Under the pieces are notes generated by a model that saw nothing but the letters and a program-made list of their open reading frames with translations, had not been told where the DNA came from and searched no databases. The translations under genes were made by a program, and so were the position numbers. From the NCBI GenBank assembly GCA_022750055.1, contig JAKIWL010000001.1, forward strand, positions 248,001 to 312,000: DNA of 64,000 nucleotides, written 5' to 3'. The stretch comes from Thermoplasmata archaeon. Its GTDB lineage: Archaea; Thermoplasmatota; Thermoplasmata; Lutacidiplasmatales; UBA184. Shown piece after piece: positions 52,853 to 61,657 of the stretch; position 1 is the first letter of the stretch, and each line of letters starts with the position of its first letter.

Positions 52853-53836
52853 CTACAGACCGAGGCCGAGCCCCAGCCCGAGCCCGTGGTAGACGAGGAC
52901 GAAGGCCAGGATGTAGCCGGCGAGCGCCCCCCCGTCCAAGAACGGCAGTCCCGCCTGGGCGCGACCGCGGTCGACGAGCCGCATCAATCCGACGTAGCCC
53001 GCGAGCGAACCCAAGAGGGCCCCGACCGCGACGAGGAAGTTCGACCCGACCCCCAGGATCGCCGGGTGGGTCGGCAGCCACACGAACGCGGAGACGACGA
53101 GCGTGCCGGGGATCACCACGTCCCCGAGCCCCATGAACAGGGCCTCCCGTTCCACGACGGGCTCCCCTTCGGACGCGCTGCGCGCCTTGAGCGAGGGGGC
53201 GTTCGGATAGTCGTACCCGGCGCGTCCGGGCATCACCATCAGGATCGGGAGCTTCATGTCCGCCACGACGTCGGCGAGCGAGAGCATGTGCTTGGTCCGG
53301 TAGACCGCGATGTAATCGTAGACGGCGAGGGCGCCGAGAAGGATGAACGCCGGCAGGGGTCCGAAGGAGATCCCGAGGATCGCGATGAGGGAACCGGCGG
53401 CGAGGAAGCCCGCCGCGTCCACGACATACCATTCCGGTTCGATCAGCAGGGCGAGCAGGATCCCGACGGCGACGATCGCCGCCAGGGGGTCCGCCGCGCT
53501 GGCGGCCTGCGCCACGCCGTACGGACGAAGGTAGACGGCGTGGGGGAGCAGGAGCGAGAACGTCGCGTCGAGGGTGATCGCGAGGGAAAAGGCGATCCCG
53601 ACGAGGATCACGAGCCGGATCGTCTGCGGGCCGCGGTTGCGCCGCGCGAGCAGGAGGATCCCGATCGGGGCGAGGACGATCAAGACGATGATGTAGATCG
53701 GGTCGGCCGGGTTATTCGCGTTCGCCGAGGTGGTCGTGGAGAGGCCTTCCGAGATGAACGGAAAGGCGAGCGCGAGGGCGACGATCTGGGCCCCGATGTA
53801 CAGGAGGAGCAGGCCGATCGACCGGATCCCCCGCAT
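52853..53836 (-). CDS. Presenilin/signal-peptide-peptidase-like aspartyl protease
   Basis: 327 residues with about nine membrane helices. The paired catalytic motifs are intact: YD at 173-174 (AVYDYIAVY) and GLGD at 236-239 (GLGDVVIPG), with GLPFLDGGAL near 300 in place of the PAL motif. This is the archaeal A22B family (PSH), which cleaves peptides inside the membrane. It lies between aIF2-beta and deoxyhypusine synthase with gaps of 7 and 10 nt, so it is co-transcribed with translation genes. Substrates unknown; remnant signal peptides of the many secreted proteins here are candidates. Confidence 0.88.
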   Translation of the reverse strand: MRGIRSIGLLLLYIGAQIVALALAFPFISEGLSTTTSANANNPADPIYIIVLIVLAPIGILLLARRNRGPQTIRLVILVGIAFSLAITLDATFSLLLPHAVYLRPYGVAQAASAADPLAAIVAVGILLALLIEPEWYVVDAAGFLAAGSLIAILGISFGPLPAFILLGALAVYDYIAVYRTKHMLSLADVVADMKLPILMVMPGRAGYDYPNAPSLKARSASEGEPVVEREALFMGLGDVVIPGTLVVSAFVWLPTHPAILGVGSNFLVAVGALLGSLAGYVGLMRLVDRGRAQAGLPFLDGGALAGYILAFVLVYHGLGLGLGLGL

Positions 53837-53843
53837 GGGGCCC

Positions 53844-54485
53844 CTACGGCTCGACGACGGCGTAGGCGTTGTTGCCGAGCACCTTCGTGATCTTGGCCTT
53901 CACCGTGGTGCCGCGCTGGGTCGCCCCGGTGACGAAGATCACGAAACCCTCTTTCTTGGCGACGCCGTCGCCGCGCCGGCCCACGTCCTCGATGAGCAGA
54001 TGGTAGACCTCGCCGACGACGACGGGGGTCTTCGGCTTGGTCGGCTCCACGACCCGCCGGACGGTCACCGGCCGCTGGGCCCCGCACGCCTCGCAGATGA
54101 GCAGCGTGAGCCGACCCTCTTTGGACAGATGGGTATCGGGTCGCTTGCACTCCGAGCAGATGACGTACTTTTCGCTGTATTCCCGCAGGCGCTGCGTGAT
54201 CTGATCGCGGCTCACCCGGGACTTCAACACCCCTCGCGGGAGGTCGAGGACCCCGGGCGAGCCGAGCTCGCGCGCGAGGTAGCCCATCACGTGCTCGGGC
54301 TCGCGTCGCAGGACGTCGGCGATGTCCTTGAAGTTGCGGATCAGGGTGTTCTTCCCATCGGACATGACGTCCGGGTCGGGGATCTGGAACCGTTCGGTCG
54401 CGACCCGGACCGGGGGCAGGAGGCGGTGCGCCCGGTCGAGGAGCGCGCGATACTCTTCGACCATCGTTCGGGAGGAAGCGACCAC
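53844..54485 (-). CDS. Translation initiation factor aIF2 beta subunit fused to TRAM domain
   Basis: 213 residues from ATG 54485 (another ATG at 54464). Beta subunit of the factor that brings initiator tRNA to the small ribosomal subunit. The eIF2-beta/eIF5 domain (TLIRNFKDIADVLRREPEHVM) is followed by a zinc ribbon with CSEC and CEACG. The last ~60 residues (GEVYHLLIEDVGRRGDGVAKK, GTTVKAKITKVL) are a TRAM domain, an RNA-binding beta-barrel. The fusion is known in some euryarchaea but not in all. Embedded in the minus-strand gene train. Confidence 0.92.
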   Translation of the reverse strand: MVASSRTMVEEYRALLDRAHRLLPPVRVATERFQIPDPDVMSDGKNTLIRNFKDIADVLRREPEHVMGYLARELGSPGVLDLPRGVLKSRVSRDQITQRLREYSEKYVICSECKRPDTHLSKEGRLTLLICEACGAQRPVTVRRVVEPTKPKTPVVVGEVYHLLIEDVGRRGDGVAKKEGFVIFVTGATQRGTTVKAKITKVLGNNAYAVVEP

Positions 54486-54496
54486 CCTCGCCTCGT

Positions 54497-55186
54497 TTAA
54501 GAAGGTTGGGAGCGCGCGGGCGCAGTCGCGACCCCGGCGGCCCCGGTTCCGAGGAGCGCGCCCAACGCCTTCGAAAGGTCCCGCTCCTCGACGACCGCGG
54601 TCGCCGCGCGGCGGACCGCGTCATCCTCGGGAGCGAACGCGACCCCGACCCGGGAGCGTCGGAACATCCCGACGTCGATCTCGGAGTTGCCGACCGAGCC
54701 GGTCTCGGAGGGGTCGAACCCCAATTGCTCCTGGATCCCGGCGAGGATCCGCTCCTTGCCCCAGATCGGCACCCGTATGATCCCCTCTCCGGTCAATCGC
54801 CCGCTGGCGTCAGTACGGAAGCCGTTCGCGAGGACGTAGTCGATCCCCAGCTCCCGGCCGACCCGCTTCGCGAGCAGATCGATTCCGCCGCTGACGATGG
54901 CCGTGCGGATGCCTCGCGCGTGCAAGGCTCCCAGTAGTTCGGTCGCCCCCGGCATCAAGGGAACGGGCGCCAGGATCCGCTCGAGGTCGAAGACCGAGAT
55001 ATCGGGTTGATGCCGCCACCAGATCCGGATGTCGCTCCGCACGAACTCCTCGTCGTCGATCCGGTTGGAGAGGAACGCGTTCAGACCCTCTTCGTTCTGG
55101 TCGTCGAAGTGTTCGTGGACCGACCGCCAGCTGCTCGCGACGTCGACAAGCGTGCCGTCCATGTCGAACGCCACGAACCTAAGCAT
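54497..55186 (-). CDS. HAD-superfamily phosphatase (SerB-like)
   Basis: 229 residues from ATG 55186. FDMDGTLVDVASSW gives the nucleophile DxDxT-type motif at residue 8, SGGIDLLAKRV is motif II, and GNSEIDVGMF is motif IV. The layout matches phosphoserine phosphatase and related small-molecule phosphatases with a helical C1 cap. Substrate unproven. The aldo/keto reductase gene overlaps its start by 8 nt, so the two are translationally coupled. Confidence 0.8.
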   Translation of the reverse strand: MLRFVAFDMDGTLVDVASSWRSVHEHFDDQNEEGLNAFLSNRIDDEEFVRSDIRIWWRHQPDISVFDLERILAPVPLMPGATELLGALHARGIRTAIVSGGIDLLAKRVGRELGIDYVLANGFRTDASGRLTGEGIIRVPIWGKERILAGIQEQLGFDPSETGSVGNSEIDVGMFRRSRVGVAFAPEDDAVRRAATAVVEERDLSKALGALLGTGAAGVATAPARSQPS

Positions 55187-56087
55187 CGGTCTCCCCGAGC
55201 GCGATCCGGTCCGCGCGCTCGAGGACCGAGCGCTCTGGGGCGCTCGCGAACGCCTCGAGGACCGCGTCCACCTGGTCGGGACGCGAGGCCCCAAACACGG
55301 GAGCGGCGCCCCGATCCCTCAACCAGTGGAGGGCGAGCGAGGCCATCGGGAGCCCGACCTCCTTCGCGAGGTCCCGGAGACGGCGGGCGCGCAGGAGGAT
55401 CTCGGAGAGCGCTTCGTCCTCGAGCAGACGGTGGGTGAACCGCTGCACCTCCGGTGGGGGGCGAGTGCCATCGAGATACCGACCGACAAGCAGCCCCCGC
55501 AGAAGCGGCGTGTACGCCTCCAGCACGATCTTTCGCTTCGCACAGTACTCCCGGATCGGGTCAGCGTCCTCCCGGTCGAACAGGTTGTAGCGCACCTGGG
55601 CGACGACGATCTCCGCTTCCGCGAGCGCGGATTGCGCCCGCTCGAGCTCCTCGATCCCGAAATTGCTGACTCCGATCGCTCCGATCTTCCCCTCCTTCCA
55701 GAGGGTCTCGAGGGCCCCCATCGTCTGGGCGATGGGGACGTGGGGGTCGGGGGCATGAACGAGATACAGGTCGACCGACCGACGGCCGAGGCGCTGGAGA
55801 CTGCCGGTCAGCGCGGCTCGTACCTGGGTCGGGCGAAGATGCTCCCAGGAGACCTTGGTCCCCAGGAAGAGGCCCTCGGCCGGCGCGCCTCCCGAGGCGA
55901 GCACGTCCCCAAGGACCCGCTCCGATCGGCCGGTGCCGTAGACCTCGGCGGTATCGAACCATCGCAGCCCGCGGGCCAAGGCGTGGACGATCGTCTCCCG
56001 GGTCCGGGATTCATCCGCAGCGGTCCAGCGGCCCACGGCCCAGAGCCCGAGGCCGATCGCCGGGTGCGGCTTCCCGTCCCGTCCCAT
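55179..56087 (-). CDS. Aldo/keto reductase
   Basis: NADP-dependent oxidoreductase with TIM-barrel fold, 302 residues from ATG 56087. The catalytic tetrad is visible: D in RWFDTAEVYG, the Y of that motif, K in FLGTKVSW, and H in LYLVHAPDP. The C-terminal FGASRPDQVDAV binds the cofactor phosphate. A GTG at 56180 overlapping the valS stop would give 333 residues, but its extra N-terminus is Pro/Arg-rich and unlike the family. Substrate unknown. Part of the gene train. Confidence 0.85.
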   Translation of the reverse strand: MGRDGKPHPAIGLGLWAVGRWTAADESRTRETIVHALARGLRWFDTAEVYGTGRSERVLGDVLASGGAPAEGLFLGTKVSWEHLRPTQVRAALTGSLQRLGRRSVDLYLVHAPDPHVPIAQTMGALETLWKEGKIGAIGVSNFGIEELERAQSALAEAEIVVAQVRYNLFDREDADPIREYCAKRKIVLEAYTPLLRGLLVGRYLDGTRPPPEVQRFTHRLLEDEALSEILLRARRLRDLAKEVGLPMASLALHWLRDRGAAPVFGASRPDQVDAVLEAFASAPERSVLERADRIALGETDA

Positions 56088-56176
56088 CGATAGGTCCGGG
56101 AGTCGGCTCTGAGTCGGGGCCTTGGAGGAGGGCCGGGGGGCCGAGCGTCGAGTTCGCGTCGGCGGTACGCTGGGGC

Positions 56177-58852
56177 TCACGGAGTCTCCTGGCGCGCGGG
56201 GGCCAGGTTCCCGTCGATCTTGCGGATCCGTTCGGCGAGCTCCGAGGCCTTCTCCTCCGCCTCCGCCACGACGTGGGGCGGAGCGCGGGATCGGAAGCCC
56301 GGGTCGGACAGGCTCCGGCGGGTCTTCTCCAGCAACTCGAGGAGCTTTCTGCGCTCCCGAGCAAGCCCGCCGGGCTCGACCGCAGCGACCGTAGGTCGCT
56401 CGAGGAAGAATTCCGCATGGGGCGTCACCGAGCTAGCGTATCCGGCCGGGGCAGCGACCCCATCGGGGAGGACCGTGAGGGAGGCGACGCGGCCGAGCCG
56501 CATGATGACGGAGCTCTGTGACTCGAGGGCCCTCGCCGCCTCCGGTCGGGACGGTCTGAACCGGGCCATCGGCAGGTCGGAGGCGGGCGTTGCCAGCTCG
56601 GTGCGAAGGCTCCGAAGGGACCGGATCCCGTCGAGCACGATCTCCATCGTCGCCAGGGCGGGACGGTCGAGAGGTGCCTCTTCCGGCCTCGGCCAGCTCG
56701 AGACGGCGAGCAACGTCCCTTCGTGAGGCAGGGCGTGCCACAACTCTTCGGTAACGTGCGGGACGAACGGATGGAGCTGTCGGAGCGTGCGGTCGAACAC
56801 GAACTGCAGTACCTCGCGAGCCTCTCGGCGTGCGAGCTCCCCCCGGGCCCCTTGGAGGGCGTCCTTCGCCATTTCGACGTATCGGTCGGCGAGATCGTGC
56901 CATACGAATCCGTGGAGCACTGTGGCGGCGTTCGTGAACTCGAATCCATCGAGGGCTTCGTCCACGGCCGTTGCGTTCTCGCGCCAGCGCGATAGGATCC
57001 AGCGGTTCTCGAGGGCACTTGCGCCGTCCAGGGGCGGCGGCCCGGACGGTCCCGCCGCCCCGTCGGGGAGGTGACCGAGTAGGAACCGGCCTAGGTTCCA
57101 GAGCTTCGTGAGGAAATTCCGGCCCCCGTCCAAGGTCGAGGAGGTGAACGGGCCATCCTGGTCGACCGGATTCGGATGGACCAGGGAGAAGCGAAGGGCA
57201 TCGGCGCCCCGGTCCCGGATCAAGTCGAGCGGTTCCGGGGAGTTCCCGAGGTGCTTCGAGAGCTTGCGCCCGGTCTCGTCGCGCAGCATGCCGGTAAAGT
57301 AGACGTGCTCGAACGGACGGCGGCCGGTGAACCGGTAGCCCGCCATCATCATCCGGGCGACCCAGAAGAACATGATGTCGCGGCCGGTCACGAGCACATC
57401 GGTTGGATAGTAGCGCTCGAGGTCCGCCGTGGCCTCGGGCCACCCCAGGGTGACGAAGGGCCACAGCCAGGAGGTGAACCAAGCATCTAGCACGTCCGGG
57501 TCGGCCCGCAACCGCGACCCGTGGCACCTCGGACAGCTCACGGAGGGCTCGACCGAGACGACCTCCATCGCGCAGTCCTCGCAGTATTGCACGGGGATCG
57601 GGTGGCCCCAGGTGACCTGGCGCGAGATGCACCAATCTTCGAGGTTCTCCATCCACCGATGGAAGGTCAGCGTCCATCGGTCCGGGTGGAATCGGATCGC
57701 CCCCGTCCGAACCGCCTCGGAGACGGGCGGGGCGAGGGCCGCGATCCGCACGAACCACTGCATCGACAGGGATGGCTCGATGACATCGTCAGAACGCTCG
57801 GAGTGGGCGACACGATGGCGATACCGCTGCGTCCGGGTGAGGAAGCCGCCCTCCCGAAGCGCCTCGGTGACCTGCGCTCGCGCTCGATCCCGGTAGAGAC
57901 CCTGGAACCGGGCCGGAACGAGCTCTCCGACCAGCCGCGCGCTCTCGTCGAAGATCGACGGAGGGATCACGACCTCCGGGTGGCGCTTGGCGATCTCGTG
58001 GTCGAGCAGGTCGTGTCGTGGGGTGACCTTGAGGGCGCCGTTGCCGAACTCCGGGTCGATCCCCGAGTCCGCGATCACCGGGACGGCCCGCCCCGTGAGG
58101 GGGACGCGGACGGACCGACCCACGGCTTCCCGGTGGCGCGGATCGTCGGGGTGGACGGCGACCGCCGTGTCCCCGAAGATCGTCTCGGGGCGCACCGTGG
58201 CGACCACGAGCCCCCCGGGGCTTCCGTCGGCCCACGGATACTGGAGGAACAATAGGTCGGTCTCCTCCTCCCGGTGCACGACCTCGAGGTCGGAAACCGC
58301 GGTCCGCATCTTCGGGTCCCAGTTGACGATCCGTTCGCCGCGGTAGATGAGCCCGTCCCGGTAGAGGCGGACGAAGACCTCCCGCGTCGCGCGCAGACTG
58401 CCCGGGTCCATCGTGTATCGGTATCGCGACCAATCGACGGAGAACCCGGCGAGCCGAGTCTGATCTCGGATCGTGGCCTCGCGGGCCTCCTTCCACTCGC
58501 CGATCTGCCGGAGGACCTCCTCCTTCGGGAGGTCCTCGAGCCGGACCTTGCCCTTCGCTAGGTGCCGTCGGACGGCGACCTGGGTCGAAAGGCCGGCGTG
58601 GTCGACACCCGGCAGCCACAGGACCGCGTCCCCTCGCATCCGGTGCCAGCGGGCGAGCACGTCCATCACCGTGTCCCCCAAGATGTGCCCGAGCGTGAGC
58701 ACCCCCGTCACGTTCGGCGGGGGAAGCACCATCGCAAACCTCGGTCCGGACGGCGTATCCGGGGCTCGGAAACAGCCGGCTCGCTCCCACTCGCCTTGCC
58801 AGCGCGCTTCGACCTCGCTCGGCACGAACCGAGAGGGGATCTCCTTCGGCAT
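56177..58852 (-). CDS. valS: Valyl-tRNA synthetase, bacterial type
   Basis: 891 residues from ATG 58852. The HIGH region reads NVTGVLTLGHIL (residues 48-58) with T for the first His, and KMSKS reads RKLSKHLGN near 530. The editing-domain and core motifs (NWDPKMRTAVSD; LDAWFTSWLWPF) and a C-terminal coiled-coil arm (residues ~825-885, LLELLEKTRRSLSDPGF) are of the bacterial form, whereas typical archaeal ValRS lacks that arm and reads DSSISPL. This suggests horizontal transfer. The start overlaps the upstream permease stop (TGATG). The frame open further upstream is not this gene. Confidence 0.92.
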   Translation of the reverse strand: MPKEIPSRFVPSEVEARWQGEWERAGCFRAPDTPSGPRFAMVLPPPNVTGVLTLGHILGDTVMDVLARWHRMRGDAVLWLPGVDHAGLSTQVAVRRHLAKGKVRLEDLPKEEVLRQIGEWKEAREATIRDQTRLAGFSVDWSRYRYTMDPGSLRATREVFVRLYRDGLIYRGERIVNWDPKMRTAVSDLEVVHREEETDLLFLQYPWADGSPGGLVVATVRPETIFGDTAVAVHPDDPRHREAVGRSVRVPLTGRAVPVIADSGIDPEFGNGALKVTPRHDLLDHEIAKRHPEVVIPPSIFDESARLVGELVPARFQGLYRDRARAQVTEALREGGFLTRTQRYRHRVAHSERSDDVIEPSLSMQWFVRIAALAPPVSEAVRTGAIRFHPDRWTLTFHRWMENLEDWCISRQVTWGHPIPVQYCEDCAMEVVSVEPSVSCPRCHGSRLRADPDVLDAWFTSWLWPFVTLGWPEATADLERYYPTDVLVTGRDIMFFWVARMMMAGYRFTGRRPFEHVYFTGMLRDETGRKLSKHLGNSPEPLDLIRDRGADALRFSLVHPNPVDQDGPFTSSTLDGGRNFLTKLWNLGRFLLGHLPDGAAGPSGPPPLDGASALENRWILSRWRENATAVDEALDGFEFTNAATVLHGFVWHDLADRYVEMAKDALQGARGELARREAREVLQFVFDRTLRQLHPFVPHVTEELWHALPHEGTLLAVSSWPRPEEAPLDRPALATMEIVLDGIRSLRSLRTELATPASDLPMARFRPSRPEAARALESQSSVIMRLGRVASLTVLPDGVAAPAGYASSVTPHAEFFLERPTVAAVEPGGLARERRKLLELLEKTRRSLSDPGFRSRAPPHVVAEAEEKASELAERIRKIDGNLAPARQETP

Positions 58853-60528
58853 CAGTTCGTTCCACCTCCGGCCCCGAGGAGAGAAAACGTCGCCGCACCG
58901 CCGAGCTCGACGATCGCGACGAGCGCGAGCAGCCCCATCCCAAGGGCCGGGGAGCTCGCCCGTCCCAGCTCGAACAGGGCGAGAGGCGCGCCGGCCACGA
59001 TCACCCCGGGCACGGCGACGGCGGTGGCCCACCAGCTCCCCGAATACAGGTTCGTGATCGGGAGGCCGCGGCGTCGAGCCACGCGCACGAGGATCCCGAT
59101 CTCCAGGAACGCCGCCGCGAGGACGGCCGGGAGCTCGGCGAGCACGAACAGGGCGAACGGCAACGGGTCGAACAGCCGGGCCAAGGTGATCACGAGGACC
59201 GTTCCCGCGGACAGGAGATAGACGCCGGCGACGAGGAGCACTTTCCCCAGGATCAACGAACGCTGAGAGAGGGGAAGGGTTCGGGTGTAGGAGTATCCCA
59301 TCAGTTCGATGGCGAAGAAGGCGGGGCTGAAGAATGTCGCGAGGAGCGCGGCCGTGGCGGCGGCGGCCGAGGCGATGTTCAGAGCCTCCGTGGGGTCCGG
59401 GCCGCTCAGCAGGGTCCACCCGCCGATGGCGACGGCGTCGAGCAGCGGGAGGAGGATGAGAAAGGCGAACGCGGGGGTCCGAGAGGCGATGCGCAGGTCC
59501 TTCACCAGGATCGAAACGGGAGCGGAGCGGGTGACGAGACGGAGGGATCCCGAGTCCGTGTAGGCGCCCGCTGCCCGCGTCGTCGTCAGGGAGCGAGGAG
59601 CGGTCAGCAGCCAGCCGGCGAGAAGGATCGTGAGCAGTCCGTAGGCGAGCGAGCCGGCGAGCACGACGAGGACCGGTCCCGGCCCGGAACCGGTCCCCGA
59701 GAGGGCCCCGTTCGCCGCGAGCGAAGGAAGGGAGGCGAGCGGGAACGGATACGCCGCAAGGAGTCCGTCGACGATGCCCGCCGGGCCCGTCGCGACGACC
59801 CCCGAGAGCCAGGCCACGGCTCTCGGACCGATCGTCACGTATCCATACATCGCGAACGCTGGGATCGCCCAGAGGACCAGGTACGCCCATCGCAGCGCCA
59901 TCCGGCTCGACCCGCCCGGCGATCCCTGGACATGCCGTACGAAGAACCGGCCTGTGACGAGCGCGAGCGAGAGCGCGAACACCACGACGGAGATCGCCCC
60001 GGGCAGGATCGCGAGCCCGGCGAGGACGGAGTGTAGGGCCAGGCCCACCGCGATCGGGGTGAGCACCACCGTCGTGGCGGCGGGCAGGTCGAACAGGCGC
60101 AGGAACAGAAGGAACCCCGCCCGGTCGACCGTCGCGCTGGGGACCGGCAGCGTCTCCAGGGTCGGGAGGATGGGCGAGGAGAGGAAGGTCGGTAGTACCT
60201 GCAGGCCGGTCCACCAGATCAGGGCGAGCTCGAGCACGAGCAGGCCCACCAGCACCGTCGCGACGTAGAGCGCCGGGGCGAGGTCCGGGGCGAGGAGGCT
60301 CTTTGCCGTGGGTCCGAGGACGGCCGTGGTCCCGAGCGCCACGAGCCCGAGGAGGATCGAAACGAGCAGCTTGCTCTGGACCACCCGCCGCATCGATCGT
60401 CGGGCGATCTCCGACGGCGGAAAATTCGGGGCCAGGTTTCCCTGGCGTACCGCGTAGATCGCCTCGTAGGCGAGCTCGGGGAATGCGCGCTGCTGGAGCC
60501 GATAGGCCTCCCGCCAGGACCCTGTCAT
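58852..60528 (-). CDS. ABC exporter membrane subunit
   Basis: 558 residues with about 12-14 hydrophobic segments, so larger than ordinary ABC-2 permeases. Resembles large uncharacterised archaeal ABC permeases that pair with a single ATPase. A cytoplasmic N-terminus (EAYRLQQRAFPELAYEA) is followed by membrane helices from residue ~50 on; a central loop (TRAAGAYTDSGSLRLV) divides two halves. Its ATG overlaps the ATPase stop by 4 nt (ATGA) and its own stop overlaps the valS start. Substrate unknown. Confidence 0.78.
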   Translation of the reverse strand: MTGSWREAYRLQQRAFPELAYEAIYAVRQGNLAPNFPPSEIARRSMRRVVQSKLLVSILLGLVALGTTAVLGPTAKSLLAPDLAPALYVATVLVGLLVLELALIWWTGLQVLPTFLSSPILPTLETLPVPSATVDRAGFLLFLRLFDLPAATTVVLTPIAVGLALHSVLAGLAILPGAISVVVFALSLALVTGRFFVRHVQGSPGGSSRMALRWAYLVLWAIPAFAMYGYVTIGPRAVAWLSGVVATGPAGIVDGLLAAYPFPLASLPSLAANGALSGTGSGPGPVLVVLAGSLAYGLLTILLAGWLLTAPRSLTTTRAAGAYTDSGSLRLVTRSAPVSILVKDLRIASRTPAFAFLILLPLLDAVAIGGWTLLSGPDPTEALNIASAAAATAALLATFFSPAFFAIELMGYSYTRTLPLSQRSLILGKVLLVAGVYLLSAGTVLVITLARLFDPLPFALFVLAELPAVLAAAFLEIGILVRVARRRGLPITNLYSGSWWATAVAVPGVIVAGAPLALFELGRASSPALGMGLLALVAIVELGGAATFSLLGAGGGTN

Positions 60529-61310
60529 TCCTGGCCAAGCGACTCGACCGCGGCCCGAACGCCCTCATCCTCTCGGGTGAGTTTCAAGAACGCCTCCTCC
60601 AGGTTGTGGGAGTGGGACCCTTGGAGTTCGCTGATCGTGCCCTCCCCGACGAGGCGTCCCCGATCGAGGATCCCCGCCCGGTCGCACAGCCGTTCCGCGA
60701 CCTCCATCGTGTGCGTTGAGATCAGGACCGCACCGCGACCCTCGGAGGCGTGTTGGCGGAGCAGGTCCCGGGCAATCCGTACGGCCCGGGGATCGAGGCT
60801 GTGGAACGGTTCGTCCAGCACGAGGAGCGGAGGCCGGTGCAGGAGCGCCGCGACGAGCAGGACCTTCTGGCGGTTGCCCATGGAAAGGGTCGCTATCGGC
60901 TGGTGGAGCTCGGGGGTGAGCTGGAGCGCCTCCGCATAGCGGGCCGCACGCTTCGTCACCGCCTCTCCCTCCATGCGACGGACGCTGGCCACGAACTCGA
61001 GGAACTCCCAGGGGGTCAGCGCGTCGAAGAGGAGCGGCGTCTCGGGAACGTAGCCGATGCGCTGCTTCGCTTCGACCCCCCCGGTCGTCGGGTCGAATCC
61101 GAAGACCCGGACCGAGCCGGAGTCCGGCCGCTGAAGGCCGACGATGGTCTTCATCGTGGTGGACTTCCCGGCGCCGTTCGAGCCGAGCAGGCCGTAGATC
61201 TCCCCCGGTCGAACGACGAGGGTGAGGTCCTGGATGCCGACCCGCTCGCCGTATCGGACCGTCAACCGATCGATGACGAGCGGGGTCGGGCGGGCGGTGG
61301 CACCCTCCAT
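60525..61310 (-). CDS. ABC transporter ATP-binding protein
   Basis: 261 residues. Walker A GSNGAGKST at 43-51, signature LSMGNRQK at 141-148 (unusual MGN in place of GGQ), Walker B LLVLDEP at 161-167, and switch STHTM near 198. Energises the adjacent multi-spanning permease. First gene of the long minus-strand train and divergent from a membrane protein/winged-helix pair. Promoter CTTTATAG (61336-61342) is centred 29 nt before the ATG, predicting a leaderless mRNA. Confidence 0.9.
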   Translation of the reverse strand: MEGATARPTPLVIDRLTVRYGERVGIQDLTLVVRPGEIYGLLGSNGAGKSTTMKTIVGLQRPDSGSVRVFGFDPTTGGVEAKQRIGYVPETPLLFDALTPWEFLEFVASVRRMEGEAVTKRAARYAEALQLTPELHQPIATLSMGNRQKVLLVAALLHRPPLLVLDEPFHSLDPRAVRIARDLLRQHASEGRGAVLISTHTMEVAERLCDRAGILDRGRLVGEGTISELQGSHSHNLEEAFLKLTREDEGVRAAVESLGQE

Positions 61311-61335
61311 CCTACTGTCAACTGGACGGCGCGCA

Positions 61336-61342
61336 CTATAAA
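61336..61342. promoter_or_regulatory. Bidirectional TATA box between ABC and winged-helix genes
   Basis: CTATAAA on the plus strand is TTTATAG on the minus strand, a usable TATA box in both directions. Its centre is 29 nt before the ABC ATG (61310) and 31 nt before ATG 61370, fixing the latter as start over the ATG at 61358. Confidence 0.65.
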
Positions 61343-61369
61343 GGGGAACATGCGTCCATGGGGGGCCGC

Positions 61370-61642
61370 ATGGATTTGACGGCGATCACCAATCTCGCCT
61401 TCGCCGGAATCGCCGTGTTCGGCGCGGTCCTTGGGGTCCTCGCGATCGCGGCGTGGAGGCGGGCGCCCTCGAGGCGGATGGCCCTGGTCGCGGGCGGGTT
61501 CTGGTTGATCGCGATCCAGGGGGTAGTCGTCGGGGTCGGGCTGTTCACCACTGGACTCGACGCCCCGACGCTGCTCGCGATCTCCGCCGCGTTCGAGGCC
61601 GCTCTGTTGGTCGTCTTGTTCGTCGCGACGCTCGTGCGGTAG
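61370..61642 (+). CDS. Small membrane protein paired with regulator
   Basis: 90 residues from ATG 61370, with three hydrophobic segments (TNLAFAGIAVFGAVLGVLAIAA, LVAGGFWLIAIQGVVVGVGLF, LLVVLFVATLV). No family recognised. It is 15 nt upstream of a winged-helix protein gene and shares a promoter region with the divergent ABC operon, so it may be a membrane sensor for that regulator. Confidence 0.6.
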   Translation: MDLTAITNLAFAGIAVFGAVLGVLAIAAWRRAPSRRMALVAGGFWLIAIQGVVVGVGLFTTGLDAPTLLAISAAFEAALLVVLFVATLVR

Positions 61643-61657
61643 GGGAGGACCTCCCCG

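Noticed and set aside
58853-60568. Upstream extension of valS across the ABC permease
   Set aside because: Overlaps a clear membrane protein in another frame and lacks synthetase motifs; ATG 58852 is the proper start.
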